From NCBI RefSeq assembly GCF_016904885.1, contig NZ_JADWYI010000001.1:3968001-4032000 (forward strand): a DNA stretch of 64,000 nt, written 5' to 3'. The notes beneath the pieces are model-generated. The model was not told the origin of the DNA. It saw only the letters and a program-made list of their open reading frames with translations, and did no database searches. A program made the position numbers and the translations under genes. The stretch comes from Archangium primigenium (GTDB taxonomy: Bacteria; Myxococcota; Myxococcia; Myxococcales; Myxococcaceae). The number at the start of each line of letters is the position of its first letter. The first letter of the stretch is position 1. Positions 52,387-61,632 of the stretch are shown here, in pieces.

Positions 52387-52706
52387 GTGCTGCTCGTCTC
52401 CCTGGAACCCCGAGGCCGGAAAAATCGCGTATGTGCGCCGTCCGGGCACCCGAATGCAAGTCATCGCACACGCGGGCGGACGCCGGGGGTGCGAACGGGG
52501 CGATACACCCCTGTGGCCGCTGAAACCCCGTCAGCCGGGTGGGGGTGCGAATGACACTTCGCAGCAAGACCGGCCGCCGCCCCCCCCATCCCCCACCTAA
52601 ACGCCCGGAGCCCTTGAGGAATTCGTCGGGTACCCAACGTCTGGCACGGGGGTTGAAGAGGCCTGGGGTCGAGCTTGCCGCTGTTTCCCCCCCGGAGGAT
52701 ACGACC
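52387..52706. other. Intergenic region between FAD oxidoreductase and 65-residue protein
   Basis: 320 bases with no gene. It holds the start region of the minus-strand oxidoreductase and, near the right end, a sigma-54-like promoter (52642-52657) and a ribosome site CGGAGGAT (52693-52700). Nothing else is recognised. Confidence 0.6.
52642..52657 (+). promoter_or_regulatory. Sigma-54-type -24/-12 promoter
   Basis: TGGCAC, five bases, then TTGAA matches the -24/-12 consensus TGGCAC-N5-TTGCA at all but one of the key bases (GA for GC at -12). It lies 50 bases before ATG 52707, the expected distance. Sigma-54 control is common in myxobacterial development genes. Confidence 0.55.
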
Positions 52707-52904
52707 ATGAGCACCCACAAGCAGAACACCCGTCTCCTCGCCCAGACGTTCTTCAACCAGCTGCGTGAGAGCGGCTACACCCCCATGCAGGTCGTCGGCA
52801 TGGCCACCGAGCTGCTGGATCTGGTGACGGAGGACATCAAGGTCCACGCCACTGTCGCCCAGGCGACGGCCGAGGGCCTGAAGGACTTCCGCCAGGAGGC
52901 CTGA
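52707..52904 (+). CDS. Small helical protein of unknown function
   Basis: 65 residues, highly helical, no Cys or membrane segment: QTFFNQLRESGYTPMQVVGMATELLDLVTED. ATG 52707 with CGGAGGAT six bases upstream. Codon bias is strong, as for an expressed gene. It stands alone between a sigma-54-like promoter and a hairpin terminator. No family recognised; it might be a small regulator or a DNA/protein-binding helix bundle. Confidence 0.75.
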   Translation: MSTHKQNTRLLAQTFFNQLRESGYTPMQVVGMATELLDLVTEDIKVHATVAQATAEGLKDFRQEA

Positions 52905-52989
52905 GTTCCTACCCTGCGGACTGTCCCTAGCGGGTGGCCGGGTTCCGGGCGGGTCTTGGGACTTCAGCACCCCTAGGTGGCACGTGAAG

Positions 52990-53011
52990 ACCGGCCGAGT
53001 GCCGGTTTTTT
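52990..53011 (+). terminator. Rho-independent terminator
   Basis: ACCGGC-CGAGT-GCCGGT followed by a run of six T. It lies 85 bases after the 65-residue gene and reaches the last codon of the convergent dgkA gene, so it would end transcription of the small gene. Confidence 0.75.
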
Positions 53012-53679
53012 CATTTCTGGGCCTCCCGGCGGCGCTGGCGCGCGGCGGAGGTGGCGATGAGCAGCAGGCCCGCGTTGATGGCGCTGAAGACGGAGCTGAC
53101 GGTGTAGGTGGCCAGCACACCGAGCAGCACGGCGCCTCCGAGGCAGGCGACGGCGTCCACCCAGACGGCGCGCGGCTGGGGCAGCACGAGCACCATCACG
53201 CACAGGGCGAGCGGCAGGCCGAGCGCCACCTGACGGGCGATCTGCGGCCCGCTGCTGGCGACGGTCTCCCAGTTGTTCACCAGGATGGCGGCGAAGATGA
53301 CGACGGTGCCAATGGCGAGCACGAGCACGCCGGCGGCGGCGGCGTCCTTGGTGAGGCGGGCCTTCTCGTCGAAGTGGCGGGTGGCCAGGTCCACCAGGTG
53401 CTCGAGCGCGCTGTTGAGGATCTCCGCGAAGAAGATGAGCAGCACGCAGAAGATGAGGATCACCTTCTCGGCGACATCCAGGGGGATGCCGCTGCCCACC
53501 AGGCCCACGAGCACCGCGGAGACGACGTGCACGCGCATGTTGCGCTGGTGCACCACGGTGTGGATGAGCCCGTTCCACGCGTGGAAGAAGGAGGCGAGCA
53601 TGCCGGAGCCCCCCTGCGAGGCGTACGTGGGCGGCCGAGGCGGCTCGGAGGGAGGGGGAGGTGGGACAGAGGGACTCAT
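53011..53679 (-). CDS. dgkA: Diacylglycerol kinase
   Basis: 222 residues. Core DgkA signature with NMRVHVV, EILNSALEHLVD (catalytic/metal Glu) and DEKARLTKDAAAAGVL. It phosphorylates diacylglycerol or undecaprenol in the inner membrane. It is longer than E. coli DgkA (~120): a Pro-rich head of ~25 and two more membrane helices at the C-terminus (LGLPLALCVMVLVL, AVACLGGAVLLGVLATY), as in other deltaproteobacterial forms. ATG 53679 is used. Confidence 0.88.
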   Translation of the reverse strand: MSPSVPPPPPSEPPRPPTYASQGGSGMLASFFHAWNGLIHTVVHQRNMRVHVVSAVLVGLVGSGIPLDVAEKVILIFCVLLIFFAEILNSALEHLVDLATRHFDEKARLTKDAAAAGVLVLAIGTVVIFAAILVNNWETVASSGPQIARQVALGLPLALCVMVLVLPQPRAVWVDAVACLGGAVLLGVLATYTVSSVFSAINAGLLLIATSAARQRRREAQK

Positions 53680-53765
53680 CGGGCGGACACGTTAGCGGGA
53701 GAGCGGGCGGGGACCCACGATTCGATTGGCGGCGTGCATCAGGACGCCTAACCTCGCGCCCCCCT

Positions 53766-56573
53766 ATGGCTCCCTCCCGACCCTTCCGTGCCCTGTCCTG
53801 GGCGCTGTCCCTGTGGCTGTGCGCTCCCCTCGCCGCCCGGGCCCAGGTGGACGAGGACTCCGCCCACGCGTGTGGCGAGGAGCCCCCGGACGCCCATTAC
53901 GTGCCGCTGCCCGGCCCCCGCGCCCAGGAATTGCCCTGGCGCGACGGCGAGCCCGCGCTGGTGCGGCGCGAATCGCGCTCCCGGCCGGTGGGGCCGCTCT
54001 CGGGCCTGCCCCAGACGCGGACGCGGGCCGGGGCCCTGTCGGGGAAGACCATCTACCTGAGCCCGGGTCACGGCTTCTATCGCAGCGCGCCCCTGGGACG
54101 CTGGGCCACCCAGCGGCCCAACACGAACGGCGTCGTCGAGGACCTGGTCTCCCTGGAGACGCTGGACCAGTACCTCCTGCCGATGCTCGTGGGGGCGGGC
54201 GCCACGGTCATCCCCGTGCGCGAGCCGGACATGAATCCGCGCGGCGTGCTGCTCGACAACGGCGCGGAGGGGTACACGGAGACGGGGCCCACGGGGCTCT
54301 TCTCCACGGTGCGGCCAGGGTGGGGCCCGCCGCCCACGCCCATGGGCAATTCCGTCCAGCCCTTCCTCCTGGGGGACGCCCGGGTCCTCACGGCCGCGCC
54401 CTCCGTCACGGCCTCGGCCACGTGGGCGCCCCGGGTGCCCGCGGACGGGGCCTATTCCGTCTCCATCGCCTACGGGGCGGACCCGGGGCGGGTGACGGAC
54501 GCGCACTACGTGGTGCGGCACGCGGGCGGCGAGAGCCACTTCCGGGTGAACCAGCGCCGCCACGGAGGCACCTGGGTGCTGCTCGGACGCTTCTACTTCA
54601 AGGCGGGCGCGCCCGTGGAGCGCGCCTCGGTGGTGGCGTACAACGACTCGGCCGAGGCGGGCACGCTGTCCCTGGACGCGGTGCGCCTGGGCGGCGGCAC
54701 GGGGGACGTGGGGGACGCGGCCCTGGGGGCGCTGCCCCGGCCCCGGGCCGAGGAGAGCGCGCGCTACCACACGCAGTTCAGCGGGGCGCCTCCCGAGGTG
54801 TTCGCGCCCTCGGGCATCAACGCGCTGGCCAACGAGCGCAACGACGACGTCTCCGCGCGCCCGCGCTTCGCGGCCTGGCTGCACGAGGAGGGCGAGGACG
54901 CGGTGTACGTGGCGTGGCACACCAACGCCTCGGCCAACGGCACCGCGCGGGGGACGGAGGCCTATGTCTACGGCCCCAACCCGGTGGATGGCACCTACCA
55001 GTTCACGGGCGTGGAGGGCAGCCAGCGGCTGGGGCAGAGCCTGCTGGACGAGCTCAAGGCGGACATCCAGCGGGAGGTGGACCCCACCTGGCGGGTGCGC
55101 AACCTGCGCTCGGCCAACCTGGGCGAGGTGAACCCACGGCACAACCCGGAGATCCCCTCGGTGCTGATGGAGGTGGCCTACCATGACAACGCCCAGGACG
55201 CGGCGTGGCTCAAGGAGCCGGCCTTCCGGCGCATCGCGGCGCGGGCCTTCCTGCACGGCATCATCAAGTACTTCGCGGCCGAGGACCAGGTCGCGGTCCA
55301 CCTGCCGCCCGAGCCGCCCCCGGCGGTGGTGGCGCGCCACGTGGGGGCGGGCCGGGTCGAGGTGCGGTGGGTGGCGCCCCCGGATCCCAAGGGCCGGGTG
55401 CCCGTGGTGGACGGGGCCACGGGCTACCGCGTCTACCAGAGCGAGGACGGCCTCGGCTGGGACGAGGGCACGGACACGGTGGACCCCACCTGGGCGCTCG
55501 CGCTGGAGCCGGGGACGACGCGCTACTTCCGGGTGGCGGCCGTCAACGCGGGGGGCGAGTCCTTCCCCTCGGACGTGGTGGGCGTGCGGGTGCCGGAGGC
55601 GGACGGCACCACGCGGGTGCTCGTGGTCAACGCCTTCCGCCGGTTGGACGCGGGCATGGCCTTGACCGAGGACCTCTCGGCCTACGATCTGGGCTCGCCG
55701 GCGCGGCTGCTCCTCGAGGCCATGAACGACGGCACCGCCCTGCGGCGCCACGGGGACGCGGTGGCGCGCAACGCCGTGGCCTTCGATGGCGCGACGAGCG
55801 AGGCCGTCTCGGCGGGGCTGCTCACGCCGGTGGGCTACGCGGTGCTCGACTGGTTCTCGGGCCGGGGTCAGGCCCAGGGCCCGGCGCCCACGCTCGCGGA
55901 GCAGGACCTGATGCGCGCCTTCGTGCTCGGGGGCGGCCACCTGCTGCTGTCGGGCAGTCAGATCGCCTCCGCCCTGGCGGCGGAGCCGGCGGGCACGCCC
56001 TTTTTGTCCGAGGTGCTCCAGGCCCTGCCGAGCTGCGCCGAGCCGGGGCCCCGGGTGAGCGGGACGGGCAGGGGCTGGCTGCCGGGAATGGGGGCGGCCC
56101 TCCTGGATGACGGGTGGCGCGGAGGCTCGGCGGTGGGGGGGACCGAGGCGCTCGTGCCGCGCTCGGGCGCGACGGCGGCCCTGCTCTACACCGGCACCCA
56201 GGCCGTGGCGGGCGTGCGCGCGTCGCCAGGTGGACAGGTGCTTTTCCTCGGCGTGCCCTTCGAGGGGCTTGTCATCCCCGAGCGCCGGGCGTTCCTGATG
56301 GGGGACGTGCTGTACCGGGCCGGGCTCCTGTCCGAGCGGCCCCTGCCTTCCCTGCTGGACGAGGCGCTCCCCGCGGACCTGTCCCTGGGAATGGCGGCCT
56401 CGGCGGCGGCGCTCGCGCCGTGTTCCTTGGGGAGCCTACCGATCTCCTACGATCCGGCGGAGACGGGCTGCGGGTGCGGCGCGGCGGGCGGAACGGCGCC
56501 CTTCGCCGGGCTGTTGCTCTTGCGGCTTGTGCAGCGGCGGCGGATGCGGCATTCGGCGCGTTGCCAGCGTTGA
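53766..56573 (+). CDS. Secreted N-acetylmuramoyl-L-alanine amidase with Fn3 domain and MYXO-CTERM tail
   Basis: 935 residues with a signal peptide (LSWALSLWLCAPLAARA). An Amidase_3 zinc domain is split: LSPGHGFY (His102) and VEDLVSLE come first, then a ~150-residue golvesin-like beta domain (VPADGAYSVSIAY...FYFKAG), then WHTNAS (His385) and the catalytic Glu in VLMEVAYHDN. A fibronectin type III domain (VEVRWVAPP) and an unclear alpha/beta part follow. The end TGCGCGAAGG, a membrane helix and RRRMRHS make a MYXO-CTERM signal, so the enzyme should be anchored at the surface. It cuts peptide from glycan in peptidoglycan. Confidence 0.88.
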   Translation: MAPSRPFRALSWALSLWLCAPLAARAQVDEDSAHACGEEPPDAHYVPLPGPRAQELPWRDGEPALVRRESRSRPVGPLSGLPQTRTRAGALSGKTIYLSPGHGFYRSAPLGRWATQRPNTNGVVEDLVSLETLDQYLLPMLVGAGATVIPVREPDMNPRGVLLDNGAEGYTETGPTGLFSTVRPGWGPPPTPMGNSVQPFLLGDARVLTAAPSVTASATWAPRVPADGAYSVSIAYGADPGRVTDAHYVVRHAGGESHFRVNQRRHGGTWVLLGRFYFKAGAPVERASVVAYNDSAEAGTLSLDAVRLGGGTGDVGDAALGALPRPRAEESARYHTQFSGAPPEVFAPSGINALANERNDDVSARPRFAAWLHEEGEDAVYVAWHTNASANGTARGTEAYVYGPNPVDGTYQFTGVEGSQRLGQSLLDELKADIQREVDPTWRVRNLRSANLGEVNPRHNPEIPSVLMEVAYHDNAQDAAWLKEPAFRRIAARAFLHGIIKYFAAEDQVAVHLPPEPPPAVVARHVGAGRVEVRWVAPPDPKGRVPVVDGATGYRVYQSEDGLGWDEGTDTVDPTWALALEPGTTRYFRVAAVNAGGESFPSDVVGVRVPEADGTTRVLVVNAFRRLDAGMALTEDLSAYDLGSPARLLLEAMNDGTALRRHGDAVARNAVAFDGATSEAVSAGLLTPVGYAVLDWFSGRGQAQGPAPTLAEQDLMRAFVLGGGHLLLSGSQIASALAAEPAGTPFLSEVLQALPSCAEPGPRVSGTGRGWLPGMGAALLDDGWRGGSAVGGTEALVPRSGATAALLYTGTQAVAGVRASPGGQVLFLGVPFEGLVIPERRAFLMGDVLYRAGLLSERPLPSLLDEALPADLSLGMAASAAALAPCSLGSLPISYDPAETGCGCGAAGGTAPFAGLLLLRLVQRRRMRHSARCQR

Positions 56574-56598
56574 CTCGCGAGCGGCACCTGCCTACGGT
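56570..56598 (+). promoter_or_regulatory. Promoter of the gap-pgk-tpiA operon
   Basis: TTGACT (56570-56575), a 17-base spacer and TACGGT (56593-56598), giving a leader of about 48 bases before the gap ATG. The -35 starts within the last codons of the amidase gene. Confidence 0.5.
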
Positions 56599-56653
56599 CG
56601 CCCGCCTTTTCACCACCAGAATCAGAACACCCCCTCTCTCAGGAGATTGAGAC

Positions 56654-57664
56654 ATGGCCACCAAGATTGCCATCAACGGATTCGGTCGCATTGGCCGCTG
56701 CGTGCTGCGCGCGGCGCTCAGCCGCAAGGAGGACCTCGAGTTCGTCGCCATCAACGACCTCGACGCGCCCGCCTCGCTCGCGCACCTGTTCAAGTACGAC
56801 TCCGTGCACGGCCCCTGGGAGGGCACGGTCAAGGCCACCGAGAAGAGCATCATCATCGACGGCCGGGAGATCGCCGTCACCGCGCAGCGCGACCCCTCGG
56901 CCCTGCCCTGGAAGAGCCTGGGCGCGGACATCGTGCTCGAGTGCACGGGCCTGTTCACCGAGCGTGACGCCGCCGCCAAGCACCAGGCCGCGGGCGCCAA
57001 GAAGGTCGTCATCTCCGCGCCGGCCAAGAGCCCGGACCTGACGATCGCCTACGGCATCAACCACGAGCAGTACGATGCCTCCAAGCACCACATCCTCTCC
57101 AACGCCTCCTGCACCACCAACTGCCTGGCGCCGGTGGCCAAGGTGCTGCACGAGACCTTCGGCATCGAGCAGGGTCTGATGACCACGGTGCACAGCTACA
57201 CCAACGACCAGCGCATCCTGGACCTGGCGCACAAGGATCTGCGCCGCGCCCGCGCCGCCGCCCTGTCGATGATCCCGTCCTCCACGGGCGCCGCCAAGGC
57301 CATCGGCGAGGTGCTGCCCGCGCTCAAGGGCAAGCTCAACGGCATGTCGGTGCGCGTGCCCACGCCCAACGTGTCCCTGGTGGACCTGACCGTGACGCTC
57401 AACAACAAGGCCACGGCGGAGTCCATCAACGAGGCCTTCAAGAAGGCCGCCGAGGGCGCGCTCAAGGGCATCCTGTTCTACAACGACGAGCAGACGGTGT
57501 CGGTGGACTACAACGGCAACCCGCACTCCGCGATCTTCGACTCCACCAACACCATGATGGTGGGCGAGAAGATGGCCAAGGTCATGGCCTGGTACGACAA
57601 CGAGTGGGGCTTCTCCAACCGCATGGTGGACGTGGCCAAGTTCCTCGTCGCCAAGGGCCTGTAA
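56654..57664 (+). CDS. gap: Glyceraldehyde-3-phosphate dehydrogenase, type I
   Basis: 336 residues. NAD fold INGFGRIGR at the start, catalytic Cys153 in NASCTTN, and substrate loop HSYTNDQRILD. It converts glyceraldehyde-3-phosphate to 1,3-bisphosphoglycerate. ATG 56654 follows AGGAG. First gene of the gap-pgk-tpiA glycolysis set, with 30 bases to pgk. Confidence 0.97.
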   Translation: MATKIAINGFGRIGRCVLRAALSRKEDLEFVAINDLDAPASLAHLFKYDSVHGPWEGTVKATEKSIIIDGREIAVTAQRDPSALPWKSLGADIVLECTGLFTERDAAAKHQAAGAKKVVISAPAKSPDLTIAYGINHEQYDASKHHILSNASCTTNCLAPVAKVLHETFGIEQGLMTTVHSYTNDQRILDLAHKDLRRARAAALSMIPSSTGAAKAIGEVLPALKGKLNGMSVRVPTPNVSLVDLTVTLNNKATAESINEAFKKAAEGALKGILFYNDEQTVSVDYNGNPHSAIFDSTNTMMVGEKMAKVMAWYDNEWGFSNRMVDVAKFLVAKGL

Positions 57665-57694
57665 TCCGTCCCCGGACGTGCCGAGACCAGACCC

Positions 57695-58885
<1,191 letters not shown>

Positions 58886-58933
58886 TTCCCCACCCATTCG
58901 CGGTCCACACCTCCCCGGGAGGCGGTTCTCATC

Positions 58934-59707
58934 ATGGCGGCACGACGCAAGCTCATCGCGGGCAACTGGAAGATGAACAAGACGGTCTCCGAGGGACTCG
59001 CCCTGGTGCGCGAGCTCAAGGGCCTGGTCGCCTCGATTCCGGCGGAGCGGGTGGAGGTGGCCGTGGCGCCGACCTTCGTCGCGCTGCACGCGGTGGCCCA
59101 GGAGCTCGAGGGCTCGGCGGTGAAGCTCGCCGGGCAGAACTGCCACTGGGAGGCGAGCGGCGCCTTCACCGGGGAGATCTCCGCGGGCATGCTCAAGGAC
59201 GTGGGCTGCACCTACGTGATCCTGGGCCACTCCGAGCGTCGGCAGTTCTTCGGCGAGACGGACGAGACGGTGAACAAGCGGGCCCGGGCGGTGCTCAAGG
59301 CGGGGCTCATCCCCATCCTCTGCGTGGGCGAGACGCTGGCCGAGCGCGAGGCGAACCGCACGCTGGAGGTGGTGGAGCGCCAGGTGGCGGGCGGGCTCGC
59401 GGGCTTCCAGGCGGCCGAGGTGGCCACGTTCGTGCTGGCCTACGAGCCGGTGTGGGCGATCGGCACGGGCCGCACGGCCACGAGCGCCCAGGCGCAGGAG
59501 GTGCACAAGGCCCTGCGCGCGCACCTGACGAAGCTGTACGACGCGGGGACGGCCGAGCGGGTGCTCATCCAGTACGGGGGGAGCGTGAAGCCGGACAACG
59601 CGGCGGAGTTGCTGGGCCAGCCGGACGTGGACGGGGCACTGGTGGGGGGCGCGAGCCTGAAGGCGGGGGACTTCGCGGCCATCATCCGGGGCGGGGTGGG
59701 GGCGTAG
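58934..59707 (+). CDS. tpiA: Triosephosphate isomerase
   Basis: 257 residues. Lys in GNWKMNKT, catalytic His in GHSERRQ, catalytic Glu in [11 protein letters not shown] and phosphate loop [10 protein letters not shown]. It interconverts DHAP and glyceraldehyde-3-phosphate. ATG 58934, with GGGAGGCGG upstream. Last gene of the glycolytic set. Confidence 0.97.
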   Translation: MAARRKLIAGNWKMNKTVSEGLALVRELKGLVASIPAERVEVAVAPTFVALHAVAQELEGSAVKLAGQNCHWEASGAFTGEISAGMLKDVGCTYVILGHSERRQFFGETDETVNKRARAVLKAGLIPILCVGETLAEREANRTLEVVERQVAGGLAGFQAAEVATFVLAYEPVWAIGTGRTATSAQAQEVHKALRAHLTKLYDAGTAERVLIQYGGSVKPDNAAELLGQPDVDGALVGGASLKAGDFAAIIRGGVGA

Positions 59708-59716
59708 GTAGGAACA

Positions 59717-59746
59717 TTGTCAGTGTCCGCACCGTTCGGTTAGGCT
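59717..59746 (+). promoter_or_regulatory. Probable secG promoter
   Basis: TTGTCA (59717-59722), 18 bases, TAGGCT (59741-59746), 40 bases before ATG 59787. It allows secG expression apart from the glycolytic genes. Confidence 0.4.
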
Positions 59747-59786
59747 GCGCGACCTTTATTTCAGGACCGGAAAGAAGAGCGAAAGC

Positions 59787-60242
59787 ATGTTGACCTTCGT
59801 GACGATCGTGCACGTCCTGCTGTGCGTGTTCATGATCTTCGTCATCCTGTTGCAGCCTGGGAAGGACGCGGGCATGGGCTCGGCGCTGGGCGGTGGCGCC
59901 GCGACGAGCGCGTTCGGCGGCCGCGGTGCGACGACGTTCCTCACCAAGGTGACGGGCGTCTGCGCGGCGCTGTTCTTCATCACCTCGCTGGGCCTGTCCT
60001 TCGTGGGCATGCGCGGCTCGGTGGCGGCGGGTGTGGTGGCCAAGCCGGCGGCGCCGGTCGAGGCGCCGGCCCCGGGTCCGTCCACCACGGGCGCGCCCCC
60101 GGCGGGGCAGATTCCCGCGGCCAACCCGCAGGACGCGGCGGGCCCGAACCCGGGCACCACGCCCACGCCGGCTCCGGGAGCTCCGGGCAGCGTGGAGCAG
60201 CCGCGTCCGGCCGAGACGCAGGCCCCGGCGCCCCAGCAGTAG
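59787..60242 (+). CDS. secG: Preprotein translocase subunit SecG
   Basis: 151 residues. Two membrane helices (VHVLLCVFMIFVILLQPG and VCAALFFITSLGLSFVG) around the conserved loop GKDAGMGSALGGGA. It supports SecYE during protein export. The C-terminal ~70 residues are Pro/Ala/Thr-rich, longer than E. coli SecG (110), and probably disordered. ATG 59787. Confidence 0.93.
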   Translation: MLTFVTIVHVLLCVFMIFVILLQPGKDAGMGSALGGGAATSAFGGRGATTFLTKVTGVCAALFFITSLGLSFVGMRGSVAAGVVAKPAAPVEAPAPGPSTTGAPPAGQIPAANPQDAAGPNPGTTPTPAPGAPGSVEQPRPAETQAPAPQQ

Positions 60243-60257
60243 GCGGGCGAGCGGCCT

Positions 60258-60287
60258 CCCGGCCCTCGGGGAAAAACGAGGGCCGGG
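60258..60287 (+). terminator. Hairpin after secG
   Basis: CCCGGCCCTCG and CGAGGGCCGGG form an 11-bp perfect stem with an 8-base A-rich loop, 15 bases after the secG stop. No T run follows, so it may be an mRNA 3' end stabiliser or a weak terminator. Confidence 0.5.
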
Positions 60288-60301
60288 GTCGCTAAAAGTT
60301 G

Positions 60302-60329
60302 TTGTCGGCGGCGAGGTTCGTGGTACTAG
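60302..60329 (+). promoter_or_regulatory. tRNA-Leu promoter
   Basis: TTGTCG (60302-60307), a 16-base spacer and TACTAG (60324-60329), about 36 bases before the mature tRNA 5' end. A GC-rich stretch (GGCCCC) follows the -10 box, like stringent promoters of stable RNA. Confidence 0.5.
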
Positions 60330-60365
60330 AGGCCCCGTCGCAACGCGGTTCGCGGTTCGCAGCAA

Positions 60366-60447
60366 GCCCAGGTGGTGGAACTGGTAGACACACCAGCTTG
60401 AGGGGCTGGCGCCGAAAGGTGTGCGGGTTCGAATCCCGCCTTGGGCA
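60366..60447 (+). tRNA. tRNA-Leu(GAG)
   Basis: Full cloverleaf of 82 bases: acceptor GCCCAGG pairs with CTTGGGC, the anticodon arm is CCAGC-TTGAGGG-GCTGG with anticodon GAG, a long variable arm typical of Leu follows, and the T arm is GCGGG-TTCGAAT-CCCGC. Discriminator base A73. CCA is not encoded. It reads CUU/CUC codons. Confidence 0.95.
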
Positions 60448-60451
60448 CTCA

Positions 60452-60495
60452 GAAAGAAGCCCCCGAGTCGAAAGACTCGGGGGCTTCTTTCTTTT
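60452..60495 (+). terminator. Perfect 18-bp hairpin terminator after tRNA-Leu
   Basis: Stem arms 60452-60469 and 60474-60491 match at all 18 positions around a GAAA loop, followed by TTTT. It is strong and, with the A-rich start of the left arm, may also end transcription from the convergent gene at 60505. Confidence 0.92.
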
Positions 60496-60504
60496 CCGGA
60501 AGGG

Positions 60505-61479
60505 CTACGGCGTGGCCGGTGGCGCCGCGCGGGCGGGCTTCTCGGCGTGCGAACGCCAGATGAACGAGTACACGTCCATCAGGTCTCGGGGGTGGTGTCC
60601 AGCCTCGATGAGCCGCTTCTGGGTGGCGAGCGCGACCTCTCGGAAACGGGCGTAGGCGGCCCCCGTCACCGGCTGTGACTTGTCGACGGGGAGCCCCACC
60701 AGCGCCCCCTGGGCCTCGAAGGCCGTGGGCTTCACGCAGACATGCTCGGTGGGGTGGTACATGGCGGAGAGCAGCGTCGCCAGGGGCCAGGTCACCTTCT
60801 TCGCCTTTCCCTCGGCGTCGGAGATGTTCACCGTGTCGACGAAGCGCTCGAAGCGTCCGGCGTAGTCGCTCGTGCCATGCAGCAGGGTCTTGGTCGCGGC
60901 GATGAACGGGGCGTGGTCCTCGGCCTTCATCGCCCCCAGCGCGATGGCGCCCTCCATGGGGTGCACGATGTTCGTGAACTGGATGAGCTTCTTCGTGGCC
61001 GCGAGGAGTTCCTCTTCGCTGGCCGTCTCGAAGCGCTCGGGGGACAGGTGCTCCTGGGCGAAGGCGATCGCCGCGGTCTTGTACCCGTTCTTGCCCTTGC
61101 GATCCGCGCGGCCCCGCTCCTCCTCGATGAAGCGCTCTCCCTCGAATCCTCCGACGAAGAACGTCTCGAACCAGCGGACTTGATCCGCGAACGCGGCGTA
61201 GAGCGGGGGCGGAGCCGTGGGCTTCTTGCCCTTCTTCGTGCTCTTCGCGGTGGCCGCCTTCAGCGGTCGCCCTCGCAGCTTCGCATCGAGCGCGATCGCA
61301 TCACCCGGGCTCATGTCCGCGGACTTCAATCCCTTGATGAGCAGCTTGTTGAAGACGCGTCTTCCCCCCTGCTCGAACAGAAGCACCCACTTGCCGTCTC
61401 GGTCCTCCAGGACGATGCCGGCGCCCCACTCCGGTTGATTCTCCAGCACGAATACGGCGGGACTCTTGGGATTGCTCAA
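60505..61479 (-). CDS. Unknown protein with Tudor/DUF3553-like N-terminus
   Basis: 324 residues. The first ~60 residues (PEWGAGIVLEDRDGKWVLLF) look like the small beta domain DUF3553, seen next to repair proteins. A basic Lys-rich linker (KSTKKGKKPTAPPP) follows, then a helical domain of ~230 residues with FETFFVGGFEGERFIEEER and NIVHPMEGAIALGA; HPTEHVCVKPTAFE near residue 240 is conserved-looking. No catalytic motif recognised. ATG 61479 is used. Confidence 0.72.
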   Translation of the reverse strand: MSNPKSPAVFVLENQPEWGAGIVLEDRDGKWVLLFEQGGRRVFNKLLIKGLKSADMSPGDAIALDAKLRGRPLKAATAKSTKKGKKPTAPPPLYAAFADQVRWFETFFVGGFEGERFIEEERGRADRKGKNGYKTAAIAFAQEHLSPERFETASEEELLAATKKLIQFTNIVHPMEGAIALGAMKAEDHAPFIAATKTLLHGTSDYAGRFERFVDTVNISDAEGKAKKVTWPLATLLSAMYHPTEHVCVKPTAFEAQGALVGLPVDKSQPVTGAAYARFREVALATQKRLIEAGHHPRDLMDVYSFIWRSHAEKPARAAPPATP

Positions 61480-61632
61480 GTGACCTCATGAGCCGGTCGT
61501 CGCATGCGCGCGGCAACAATGGCTGGGACCCAACCTGACAGGGGTGGACCTGCCCGTCGATCCCATACGCCCCCCGCTTCTTGTGCATGGTGGGTAGTGG
61601 ACGCGCCAGTCGTAGCGAGGCCTCGCTCTCCT

